Shown here: in pieces, positions 1 to 7,900 of the stretch | Layout: every line of letters begins with the position of its first letter | Numbering within the stretch: the stretch's first letter is position 1 | Made by a program: the position numbers and the translations under genes | Source: Hungatella sp. UBA5982 | Lineage (GTDB): Bacteria > Bacillota > Clostridia > Lachnospirales > Lachnospiraceae | Reading direction: 5' to 3' | Length of the DNA stretch: 8,566 bases | Assembly: GCA_002429965.1 (NCBI GenBank) | Contig: DJBG01000093.1 | Coordinates: 4,399-12,964 of the forward strand | The notes under the pieces: generated by a model | Told to the model about the DNA's origin: nothing | The model's database searches: none | The model's input: the letters and a program-made list of their open reading frames with translations, nothing else

Positions 1-380
1 TTTATTATCACCGCTGCTGCCATGAATACGACAGTAAATCATACCCTGTAAGTTGGAGTTTGCCTATACAGGATTTATTCAGCGAATAAGTTTTACAAAA
101 CATGGTTCCAATCCGGGCTTTGATTCTGATTGGTATGTTTTTTCCATTATAAATCCCGCCGGTTACAGAGTGGTTACTTATCCTATTTTACTTATCATCT
201 CATTCAAATATTTTACATTTTTTATAGGGGTTATTTTTTTTAATCCTATAGACATTTTTCTATCAGACTATTCAGGGTTTTCATTGTAACAATGCCTAAA
301 CCAAGGAAACAGCCAAATTACCGATTCAATTCCTTTCCGTAAAGCAGCAGCGGCTAACCCGCCAGAAACGAACCGACAGC
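1..380. other. AT-rich stretch with no convincing gene
   Basis: This stretch has short open frames but none with a good ribosome binding site or recognisable protein family. One plus-strand frame of 78 codons (53-289) has no Shine-Dalgarno and ends in a hydrophobic, T-run-driven tail, so I do not call it a gene. On the minus strand, a frame closing with a TAG at 288-290 reads protein-like over about 34 residues back to about 386 (it includes GLAAAALRKGIESVIWLFPW) but has no start and runs into the promoter region, so it could be a gene remnant or chance. A minus-strand ATG at 40-42 opens a frame that leaves the window after 14 codons, too short to judge. A weak inverted repeat (TATAGG at 223-228, CCTATA at 245-250) flanks a T-run. 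Confidence 0.5.
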
Positions 381-395
381 TTTTGTATGTAAAAA

Positions 396-412
396 TGTAT
401 GCTTGACATACA
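396..412. promoter_or_regulatory. Upstream imperfect palindrome, putative MarR operator 1
   Basis: TGTATG (396-401) and CATACA (407-412) form inverted half-sites around a 5-bp centre that contains the start of the -35 box. With one flanking base added, each half matches TTGTATGC in 7 of 8 positions. An extra half-site TTGTATG sits at 383-389 and a partial one, TTGTAT, at 414-419. Binding by the downstream MarR protein is inferred from proximity and from the known habit of this family of autoregulating through promoter palindromes. Confidence 0.6.
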
Positions 413-431
413 ATTGTATTTATTGTATGCT
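403..431 (+). promoter_or_regulatory. Sigma-A type promoter of the methyltransferase-marR operon
   Basis: A perfect -35 box TTGACA (403-408) is followed by a 17-bp spacer and the -10 box TATGCT (426-431). Transcription would start near 438, leaving a leader of about 44 nt before the TTG start codon at 482. Both boxes lie inside palindromes, so a protein bound there should block RNA polymerase. The leader also has a small inverted repeat, TAGTTA (448-453) and TAACTA (458-463). Confidence 0.8.
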
Positions 432-444
432 TAGCATACAATAA
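420..444. promoter_or_regulatory. Perfect 25-bp palindrome over the -10 box, putative MarR operator 2
   Basis: Two 12-bp arms, TTATTGTATGCT (420-431) and AGCATACAATAA (433-444), are exact reverse complements around a single central T at 432. The left arm contains the entire -10 hexamer. The half-site TTGTATGC is the one seen, less perfectly, 28 bp upstream (centre to centre). Size, symmetry and position fit a dimeric winged-helix repressor such as the MarR protein encoded at 1474-1926. A hairpin role in RNA is less likely because most of the palindrome lies upstream of the expected transcription start. Confidence 0.7.
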
Positions 445-481
445 GGTTAGTTAAAGCTAACTATAAAAGGGAGTTGAAAAT

Positions 482-1471
482 TTGCAGTCAGAAATTACAC
501 CTGATAGTTACTATCAGGTACTCAGACAATATCAGTCGGCACAGTTGCTATTTGAAGCAATTAAATCAGATGTCTTTTCTTATTTAGATGGCCCAGCTTC
601 GGCAAAGGAAATTGCCGAAAAGACTGGTTATTGTGAAAAAAATATTGAATTGCTTTTACTTGCACTTTTTTCATGTGGTTATATAGAAAAGCAAGATAAT
701 TATTACTACAATACGAAAGAAGGCACAGCGTATTTATCTAAGTCAAGTCCCTATTATCTTGGGAAAACGATTTTGTTTCGTGAAGAAATGACAACTCTGT
801 ACAATCTTGCAGACAAAGTAAAGTGTGACTTAAACAATACCTATACCTCCGGCTCTTGCTATGATTTTTCCTCATTAGCAGAGGTGACAGTACCTGAAAT
901 GTATGCCACTGGAAGGGTAAAAAGTTTTATTGATGAAGTAAAAAATGTCTTTACAAATTCATCAGCACAATTAAAAATGCTAGATTTAGGGGGTGGTTCT
1001 GGAGTATTTGCCATGGAGTTTGCAAAGCACTACCCAAATAGTAAAGCTTATGTATTTGAACACCCAAGCGTTGCAAATACAACAAGTAGAATAATTTCCA
1101 ATCATAAAATGGAAAATCGTGTTTCGGTTTTAACTGGCGATTTTAATACAGATGATATAGGCGAATCCTATAATTTGATTGTTGCTTCCGGAATATTGGA
1201 TTTTACAACAGAAGACTTAAATAATTTTATGAAAAAGATTGCAGTTGCACTTTTAGATGACAGCTATTTTCTATTGGTTGGGCGATATTCAGATACCGAA
1301 AGCTATCCGAAAGAGAATATATTAAGTTGGCTTTCTGGATATATGAATGGAATAAAACCACCACCCACTAAAAAACAAGTGGATTTTGCGTTGAATAATT
1401 CCAATCTGAAAGCAGTTCATGCAATTCAATCTGGACAGTTTCTAGGCTGTCTATATAAAAAGGTGGTGTAG
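482..1471 (+). CDS. SAM-dependent O-methyltransferase-like protein (Methyltransf_2 type)
   Basis: This 329-residue protein has the two-part layout of small-molecule O-methyltransferases. The N-terminal winged-helix dimerisation domain spans about residues 8-90 (AKEIAEKTGY helix-turn-helix, then GYIEK and a YYYNTKEG wing). The Rossmann methyltransferase domain starts near 160, with SAM motif I LDLGGGSG (167-174), an acidic E193 in the motif II position and GDF at 219-221. The LHDW motif, which carries the catalytic histidine in many relatives, is replaced by ASGILDF (235-241), so the chemistry or substrate may differ. The start is TTG at 482, chosen because AGGGAG lies 8 bp upstream and no ATG fits. 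The gene is first in an operon with marR and is AT-rich unlike the DNA to the right. The substrate is unknown; a small hydroxylated or toxic molecule sensed by the MarR partner is my inference. Confidence 0.8.
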   Translation: MQSEITPDSYYQVLRQYQSAQLLFEAIKSDVFSYLDGPASAKEIAEKTGYCEKNIELLLLALFSCGYIEKQDNYYYNTKEGTAYLSKSSPYYLGKTILFREEMTTLYNLADKVKCDLNNTYTSGSCYDFSSLAEVTVPEMYATGRVKSFIDEVKNVFTNSSAQLKMLDLGGGSGVFAMEFAKHYPNSKAYVFEHPSVANTTSRIISNHKMENRVSVLTGDFNTDDIGESYNLIVASGILDFTTEDLNNFMKKIAVALLDDSYFLLVGRYSDTESYPKENILSWLSGYMNGIKPPPTKKQVDFALNNSNLKAVHAIQSGQFLGCLYKKVV

Positions 1472-1473
1472 TT

Positions 1474-1926
1474 ATGGGAACGTTAGAAACAGAGGTTATC
1501 AATACATTTATTACTCTTACTGAAAACATTTCTAACAGCAGGACAAATGTTTTAGATTTTGGTAGTGAGGATATGACTTTTTACCGCGGCGAAATACACA
1601 TTATCAAAATGATCGGTGATCACCCAGGTATATTTAGTTCCGATATCGCACGCCGCTTTGGAATCACTCGTGCTGTTGTGCATAAGACATTGCTCAAATT
1701 GGAAGATAGAGGATTTGTTAACAGAGAACCGTACAATGATGATAAAAAGAGGCAAAAACTATTTCTGTCTGAAAAGGGCCAGTTGGCTTATCGTTATCAC
1801 GAAGAGTATCATAATAAATATGACAAGGTATTGTTTGATTATGTAGCCGAATTACCAAATAGCCAATTAGAAGCGATTAAAGGTTTTCTGGAACACGCCA
1901 ATAACCTTATTAAAAACCATGTATAA
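1474..1926 (+). CDS. MarR-family winged helix-turn-helix transcriptional regulator
   Basis: This 150-residue protein has the length and helical layout of MarR regulators. The DNA-binding part covers about residues 41-105: a helix with IHIIKMIGDHPG, the helix-turn-helix SSDIARRFGITRAVVHKTLL with its recognition helix near 65-77, then LEDRGFVNREP and the charged DDKKRQKLFLSEKG wing typical of the family. The terminal helices (residues 1-35 and 106-150) would form the dimer interface. The ATG lies 2 bp after the methyltransferase stop and is preceded by AGGTGG inside the end of that gene, so the two are co-transcribed and probably translationally coupled. The operon promoter is covered by palindromes, so autorepression relieved by a small ligand is the likely mode. 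The ligand cannot be read from the sequence. Confidence 0.88.
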   Translation: MGTLETEVINTFITLTENISNSRTNVLDFGSEDMTFYRGEIHIIKMIGDHPGIFSSDIARRFGITRAVVHKTLLKLEDRGFVNREPYNDDKKRQKLFLSEKGQLAYRYHEEYHNKYDKVLFDYVAELPNSQLEAIKGFLEHANNLIKNHV

Positions 1927-1941
1927 AAACTTGAGAACAAA

Positions 1942-2145
1942 ATGAAAAAAGCACTTATTTCTTTATTGTTAACAGTAATAATGTTATTCTCATTAGTCGG
2001 TTGTGCTGATAAGATACAACCAGCCAATTTGTTTTGGAGAGTCTCGGCTAAAAATAAAGAAAGCCGAAAACCTAGTAAAATAAAGGTTTTCGGCGTATTT
2101 GACTGGTGTTCCCGAGCGGATTTGAACCGCTGGCCTTCCGCTTAG
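1942..2145 (+). pseudogene. Truncated lipoprotein gene (signal peptide and first mature residues only)
   Basis: The ATG lies 15 bp after marR, with only a weak ribosome binding site. The start encodes a textbook lipoprotein signal peptide: MKK, a hydrophobic stretch, then lipobox LVGC with the lipidated Cys at residue 21. The mature part begins ADKIQPANL and then loses character, because the frame runs into the tRNA terminator hairpin and antisense through the tRNA-Arg gene before stopping at 2143-2145. Only about 30 codons (to about 2030) look like the original gene. The ADKIQPANL start faintly recalls mature ends of clostridial serpin lipoproteins, but solute-binding proteins are equally possible; I cannot decide. 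It is probably a remnant broken when the AT-rich segment joined the chromosome. A short functional lipopeptide is unlikely. Confidence 0.65.
2049..2094 (-). terminator. Rho-independent terminator of tRNA-Arg
   Basis: A perfect 10-bp inverted repeat, GCCGAAAACC (2063-2072) and GGTTTTCGGC (2085-2094), encloses a 12-base loop. Read on the minus strand, the stem is followed by a T-rich tail (TTTCTTTATTTTTA, 2062 down to 2049), as expected for intrinsic termination just after the tRNA. It starts 9 bp beyond the CCA end. On the plus strand the tail (GTATTTG) is poor, so it would act only weakly for the operon coming from the left. Confidence 0.85.
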
Positions 2146-2180
2146 GAGGCGGACGCTCTATCCTGCTGAGCTACGGAAAC
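2104..2180 (-). tRNA. tRNA-Arg, anticodon CCT (reads AGG)
   Basis: The minus strand folds into a complete cloverleaf. The acceptor stem GTTTCCG/CGGGAAC has seven pairs including one G-T. The D-arm is GCTC/GAGC, and the anticodon stem TCCGC/GCGGA holds the loop CTCCTAA, giving anticodon CCT. A five-base variable loop follows, then the T-arm AGCGG/CCGCT with loop TTCAAAT. The discriminator is A and the CCA end (2104-2106) is encoded. The gene has its own promoter and terminator. It sits exactly at the compositional border, and tRNA 3' ends are frequent integration targets for islands. No second copy of its 3' end is visible in the window. Confidence 0.96.
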
Positions 2181-2207
2181 AGTTATGAAATTTACAATCC
2201 GTTTACT

Positions 2208-2236
2208 ATTATATTCACAATCCCACGTTTCGTCAA
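2208..2236 (-). promoter_or_regulatory. Promoter of tRNA-Arg
   Basis: On the minus strand, TTGACG (2231-2236) and a perfect TATAAT (2208-2213) are separated by exactly 17 bp. Transcription would begin about 7 bp further on, near 2201, leaving a leader of about 20 nt before the mature tRNA 5' end at 2180. The promoter fits between the end of the DUF3881 gene and the tRNA, so the tRNA is an independent unit. Confidence 0.85.
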
Positions 2237-2249
2237 GTCAATTTTATAC

Positions 2250-3137
2250 TTATTCCACCGGCTCAGAAAAATTCACGATTCCCTGCATCCATATTTGTCC
2301 CTTAAACCTGCGCCCGATTTCCGGGGTTCCAACCAGATCTTTTTTGGCAATCCCTACATGGAAAACAAGGTCACTGCACTCCAAAGTAAAATCATAAACC
2401 TCTTCTTTGGTAATCTGGTTTTTCTTCTCATCTATCTTTATGATCTCTCCGATAATGGAGTACTGGTCACATTCCACACCGCAGGGCATAAAACAGGAAT
2501 CAATGATGGAATACAGATCCTCTTTCATAACCCTTCTGGAAGCCTGGGAATATAAATCAATATCTTCAATGGTCAGGGTTTCCATAGCGTCTTCATCGCC
2601 GTTCTTTGCCGCCTCTAAAAGCGTATTACGGTCTTTTGCCGCCACTCTGGCCTCTTCTTTCTGAATCTCTGTTTTCTGAATGGGAAGAAGGACTTTTCCG
2701 CTTACCGCAAGGCCGGAAAGACAGACATCCTTGGTATCCATCGGATGATGATCAATGATCCGTTCCCTGCACTCAAAGGAATTGTCTATATAGAATATGA
2801 GGGAAATCCCTACCTTATATTCATCCAAAAGGCCGGCGTAAGTTTCACGCTCCGTGTGGCGCTGTACGGAACAGGCTACTTCTGATGTCATATCAAGACT
2901 TTTCAAATATGGATAATAATAGCTTCTTTGAAATTTTCCTTCCCGGTCCATTTCTCCAAAGACAGCAATCCCCATACCTGGAGCCACTTCCCTGCGAAGC
3001 TCACAGAGATTGGATTCCTCATCAATCTGAATCCGTTTCAGACCGGTCAAATCTTCACAGAGCGTATCCAATAAATTTTCTATTTCCCTGTCTTTTTGAT
3101 AAAGGCTGAAACCAATGGTTCTTAAGAATTTATGCAT
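2250..3137 (-). CDS. DUF3881 family protein (conserved clostridial protein of unknown function)
   Basis: This soluble protein of 295 residues starts MHKFLRTIGFSLYQ, the opening I associate with the DUF3881 family common in Lachnospiraceae; the assignment is from memory of the family, not a search. It has no signal peptide or membrane segment. The sequence is mixed alpha/beta with a charged, probably helical stretch near the middle (EIQKEEARVAAKDRN to EDAMETLTIEDIDLYSQASRRVMKEDLYS), followed by a beta-rich C-terminal part with Cys residues in FMPCGVECDQYSIIG. The ATG at 3135-3137 is supported by AGGTGA with about 7 bp spacing. G+C content matches the chromosomal part of the window. It lies between gdhA and tRNA-Arg, in the same direction as both, but terminators after gdhA suggest a separate transcript. 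Function unknown. Confidence 0.8.
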   Translation of the reverse strand: MHKFLRTIGFSLYQKDREIENLLDTLCEDLTGLKRIQIDEESNLCELRREVAPGMGIAVFGEMDREGKFQRSYYYPYLKSLDMTSEVACSVQRHTERETYAGLLDEYKVGISLIFYIDNSFECRERIIDHHPMDTKDVCLSGLAVSGKVLLPIQKTEIQKEEARVAAKDRNTLLEAAKNGDEDAMETLTIEDIDLYSQASRRVMKEDLYSIIDSCFMPCGVECDQYSIIGEIIKIDEKKNQITKEEVYDFTLECSDLVFHVGIAKKDLVGTPEIGRRFKGQIWMQGIVNFSEPVE

Positions 3138-3257
3138 AGGATCATCACCTGCTTTCTAATAAAATTAAGGAAGTTCGATTCGCTTTGGCTCATCAAACGG
3201 CTAATTTACGAAACTCAGGCTGTGCTATGCTTGCCTTCATTAAATAAATTATGCCAA

Positions 3258-3286
3258 GAAAACAATAAGGCGAAGATTACTCCGCC
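3258..3286 (-). terminator. Second, weaker terminator-like hairpin downstream of gdhA
   Basis: On the minus strand, GGCGGAG and CTTCGCC (3269-3286) form a 7-bp stem with one G-T pair around a TAAT loop, followed by TTATTGTTTTCTT. It would act as a back-up to the stronger hairpin at 3357-3390. A competing longer-range pairing (ATAAGGC 3265-3271 with GCCTTAT 3291-3297) uses part of the same bases. Confidence 0.55.
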
Positions 3287-3345
3287 TCAAGCCTTATCGT
3301 TTATTATATACCATAAATCATGATAATGCCAGCATAATTTTCTTA

Positions 3346-3390
3346 TTTTAAAAATTGGGGCCAGTTCCCTTATCAGGAAACAACGGCCCC
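3346..3390 (-). terminator. Rho-independent terminator of gdhA
   Basis: Eight bp past the gdhA stop, GGGGCC (3357-3362) and GGCCCC (3385-3390) form a GC-only stem. An inner imperfect stem (GTTCC 3364-3368 with GGAAAC 3376-3381) lengthens it. On the minus strand it is followed by AATTTTTAAAATAAG. The position and T-rich tail fit intrinsic termination of gdhA. Confidence 0.8.
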
Positions 3391-3398
3391 TAATTATC

Positions 3399-4751
<1,353 letters not shown>

Positions 4752-4770
4752 TTAGTTTATACATACTTCC

Positions 4771-4800
4771 CTTATACGAAGAATTACTTAAAAATGGCAA
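4771..4800 (-). promoter_or_regulatory. Candidate promoter of gdhA
   Basis: On the minus strand, TTGCCA (4795-4800) and TATAAG (4771-4776) are 18 bp apart and about 38 bp upstream of the gdhA ATG. The -35 box directly abuts the terminator stem of the preceding surface-protein gene, so the two signals are packed together. An alternative -10, TATAAA (4756-4761), has a poorer -35. No operator-like palindrome is evident here. Confidence 0.5.
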
Positions 4801-4836
4801 AAAGAGGCCAGAACTTTTTTAAGTTCCGGCCCCTTT
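4791..4836 (-). terminator. Strong Rho-independent terminator of the surface-protein gene
   Basis: A 16-bp fully paired stem (arms 4801-4816 and 4821-4836, two G-T pairs on the minus-strand RNA) closes a four-base loop. On the minus strand the stem is followed by TTGCCATTTTTAAG. The plus-strand side lacks a T-run, so it is directional. It sits 73 bp past the stop of the surface protein and isolates gdhA from it. Confidence 0.9.
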
Positions 4837-4909
4837 GCCTCGTCATAACTTCTAAAAAATTATAACAAGTTCATTTAATAAAGTCAATAAACAGATTTTC
4901 TTTATTTTA

Positions 4910-7900
4910 TTAATTTTCTTTTTTCTTTTTGTTAAGTGCCGCATAAAGAGCCAACATAAATCCGGACAGGGCTACCATCATCTTTCCGGCAGCATTTTGC
5001 CGGTCACCTGTCTTAGGCAGATTGGCAAGGGGTACATTTCCGTCGTCAACAGTTATGAGATCCACGGATCCTTCGCCTGGTAAGTTCGCAAGAGGCACTG
5101 GATCCGGCACGATTGTCACCGAAGCGCCCGGACCTCCTGGATTATCTTTTCCGGAAGGACCTCCCGATGAACCTCCGCCGCCCTTTATTTTTTCATCCTG
5201 AATGGTAATCGTAAAGCTGTTGACTCCATCCAATGTCACAGGCGGTATATTGCTGTTGATATGATATCCGGCGGGAGCTTTTGTCTCAAGGAATGTGTAG
5301 GTGTCCTTTGGCAGCCTCTTTATTACAAACTGCCCGTCGTTGTCGGTTACAAACCGTCCTGCTGCTGCCCTGTCATCCGTATATCCGGCAAAGGACCCAT
5401 TATCCAGCTTCACATATCTTCCGTCAGAAGCCTTTAAGATAAACTCGGCACCTGTTAACTTTACGTCCGCGTAGACCGCATTGGTTTTTACCACTGTGAT
5501 CTTTGACGGCATATTCCCGATCGCTCCATTGGTTTTTTCAAACAGCCCTGGTGTGGTATACCGAATCTCCTTATTGGCGTCATTGATGGTAAATTCTGCT
5601 GTCCATGGAGTTGTTCCCAGAAGGTATCCATCCGGTGCTTTTTTCTCAGTCAGGCGGTAGGTGCCGTATGGCAGGTTTGTGATAACCCCTTTTCCGTTCA
5701 GCACAAAGGTAATGGTATTTCCCACCACCTGTTCAGCCGTCCAGGAAGCGCCCTCTGACGCCGCCTGATGGCGGTAGCTGTCCCAGGCACCTGGAACCAG
5801 GGTAGAAAGGTTCGAAAGCACAAATTCTGCTCCATCAAGCCTCTTTCCGGTGTTTTCACCGTCTACCTTTTCCATTTCCAGATTTCCGGTGCTGATCGTA
5901 TTGGTCACAGCAATGGTCACAAGAGCGTCATTTGAAACAACCACCGCCTTGCTGTTATCCTTTAAGATGCTTACTTTGCCTTCCTCGTCGATCCTGATAT
6001 AGAACGGTTCAATGGAATCGTACCGGTCCGTAGAAATTTCCCTGATCCGGTAATCGCCATGCTTAAGTCCCAGGTGAATGATCCCATCTTCTCCAGTAGT
6101 AAATAATCCGGTGTCAGAGTCCGCGCCAGTCTTAAACCGGTTCGCTCCAAAAATTGATAAGACTCCATTTTCTTCATACCGTCCCGGTCCTAAAATCTCA
6201 AACTTGATTCCGCTTATGGTGTTTCCAAGATTATCCGCTTTCTTAAGCTGGAGCTCAAACTGTGCCCGCTCATTGACTACCGCATTGCCGTTCCCAAGGT
6301 CAGCTTCCCTTTGGTCCTCCGTAATGGTAAAATCAAACTCCGCCTTTCCATTAAGGCTCAAATAGCCCTTTGGCGCTTTTTCTTCTTTAAGAGTATACGT
6401 TCCGTATGGGATTCCCTTCATATCAACATGACCGTTTACCGCCGTAAAGCGGATTTTGCCGTCTTCTGTCTCAACTCCGTTGATTCCCATTGCTTCCAGC
6501 TCATCCTGGCTCTTATTTCTTAAGACTTCTGCAAAATGTTCAAATGCTCCGTCTACCTTGGTTTCCTTCCTGGTCAGGGAGAACCGGGCAGATGCGAGGG
6601 CTTCTCCTGTTAAGCTGTCAACCTTATCAAATACCAGAGATCCGGTTCCATAATCGTCAGTAACGAAATCATTTCCGTCTGCCTGGACCGTATAAGCCTC
6701 TCTTTCACTGGTTAATGTCACTTCATATACTCTGTCGCTTAATTCATAGCCGGCAGGGGCTTTTTGCTCCTTCACATAATAAGTGCCCAAAGAAAGCATC
6801 TCCGATTCCCCAATTCCGCCGTTTTCAGTTGTCATGGTGCCTGCAAGTGCTGTTAAGCCACTGTCGGAGTAAATCTCAAATACCGCTCCGCCAAGCCTCA
6901 TCTCATGGTTGTGGGACGCAGCCTTGTTGATACGTATTTTGGCCTTATTCCTCACATCATATACCATTACGGTCTCCGTATTGCCGGACTGGAGTACGGT
7001 AATCTCCTTATCGGCGGATACGCCGTAGTTTGCAGGCGCATTAATTTCCTTTAAAACATAATTTCCTGCCGGGAGACGTTTTATAGTGACTCTTCCATCG
7101 CTTCCGGTAGTAAACCCGGAACCTTCCTCCTGGCTTTCCTTTAATCCGGTATAGGAGTTGTTTTCATCCAGGGCCACATAATTTCCATCCGCGGTCATCA
7201 GCACAAACACTGCACCTTGCAGTATCTCTTCCGTCATTTGATCCCGTTTTTCAATGTTCAGCTCATGAGGCGTATTGACGATCCCATTGCTTCCTGTAAA
7301 GCTCAATCCTTCGGCGCTTTCAATGGTAAAATCCTTGGTCCATTCACTTCCGCTGCTGAATAAATATCCTTCCGGTGCCTTGATCTCCTTTAAGGTGTAG
7401 CTGCCGTATGGAATCTCTGTCAGAAGACCGGCCTTTGAATCTCCGGTTCCATCTACCTGGAACTTAATCCACAGCCTTCCGTCTTCGTTCCCTGTAGATA
7501 CATGGGATACTCCCAGACCTGTTACCTGGTTTTGGTAAGCGGCAAATGCCCCGTCGATCACAGAGGTTCCGCTTAGCTCAAACTGCGCTCCACCGATGGC
7601 TTTTCTGGTTTCCCCGTCGATCTTTTCTAAGTTAAGGGAACCGGTTTTAATCACGTTCTTTACAATCAGGTTGATCTGGTTCTGTTCTGAGCTGTTTAAA
7701 GTAAGCTCGCCTCGCCCTTCCCCATCTAACAGAGAAACGGTTCCATCCGCATCAATTCTTACGTAGAATGGCTCCACAGATTCATAGCCCTCTGCATTAA
7801 ATTCCTCTATTTTGTAATCTCCATATGGCAGATTCCAGGTGATGAGGCCGTCTTCATTGGTCTGTTTTACTTCATATCCCTTTACAGTCGGATCATTTAA

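Noticed and set aside
53..289. Plus-strand open frame of 78 codons
   Set aside because: No Shine-Dalgarno, no recognisable family, and the hydrophobic second half comes from T-rich DNA; not enough to call a gene.
292..342. Plus-strand mini-ORF MPKPRKQPNYRFNSFP
   Set aside because: Sixteen codons, basic, no ribosome binding site and no known relative that I can name; could be chance.
2106..2555. Plus-strand frame of 149 codons opposite the tRNA and DUF3881 gene
   Set aside because: It begins inside the tRNA and runs antisense to a better supported minus-strand gene with a good ribosome binding site.
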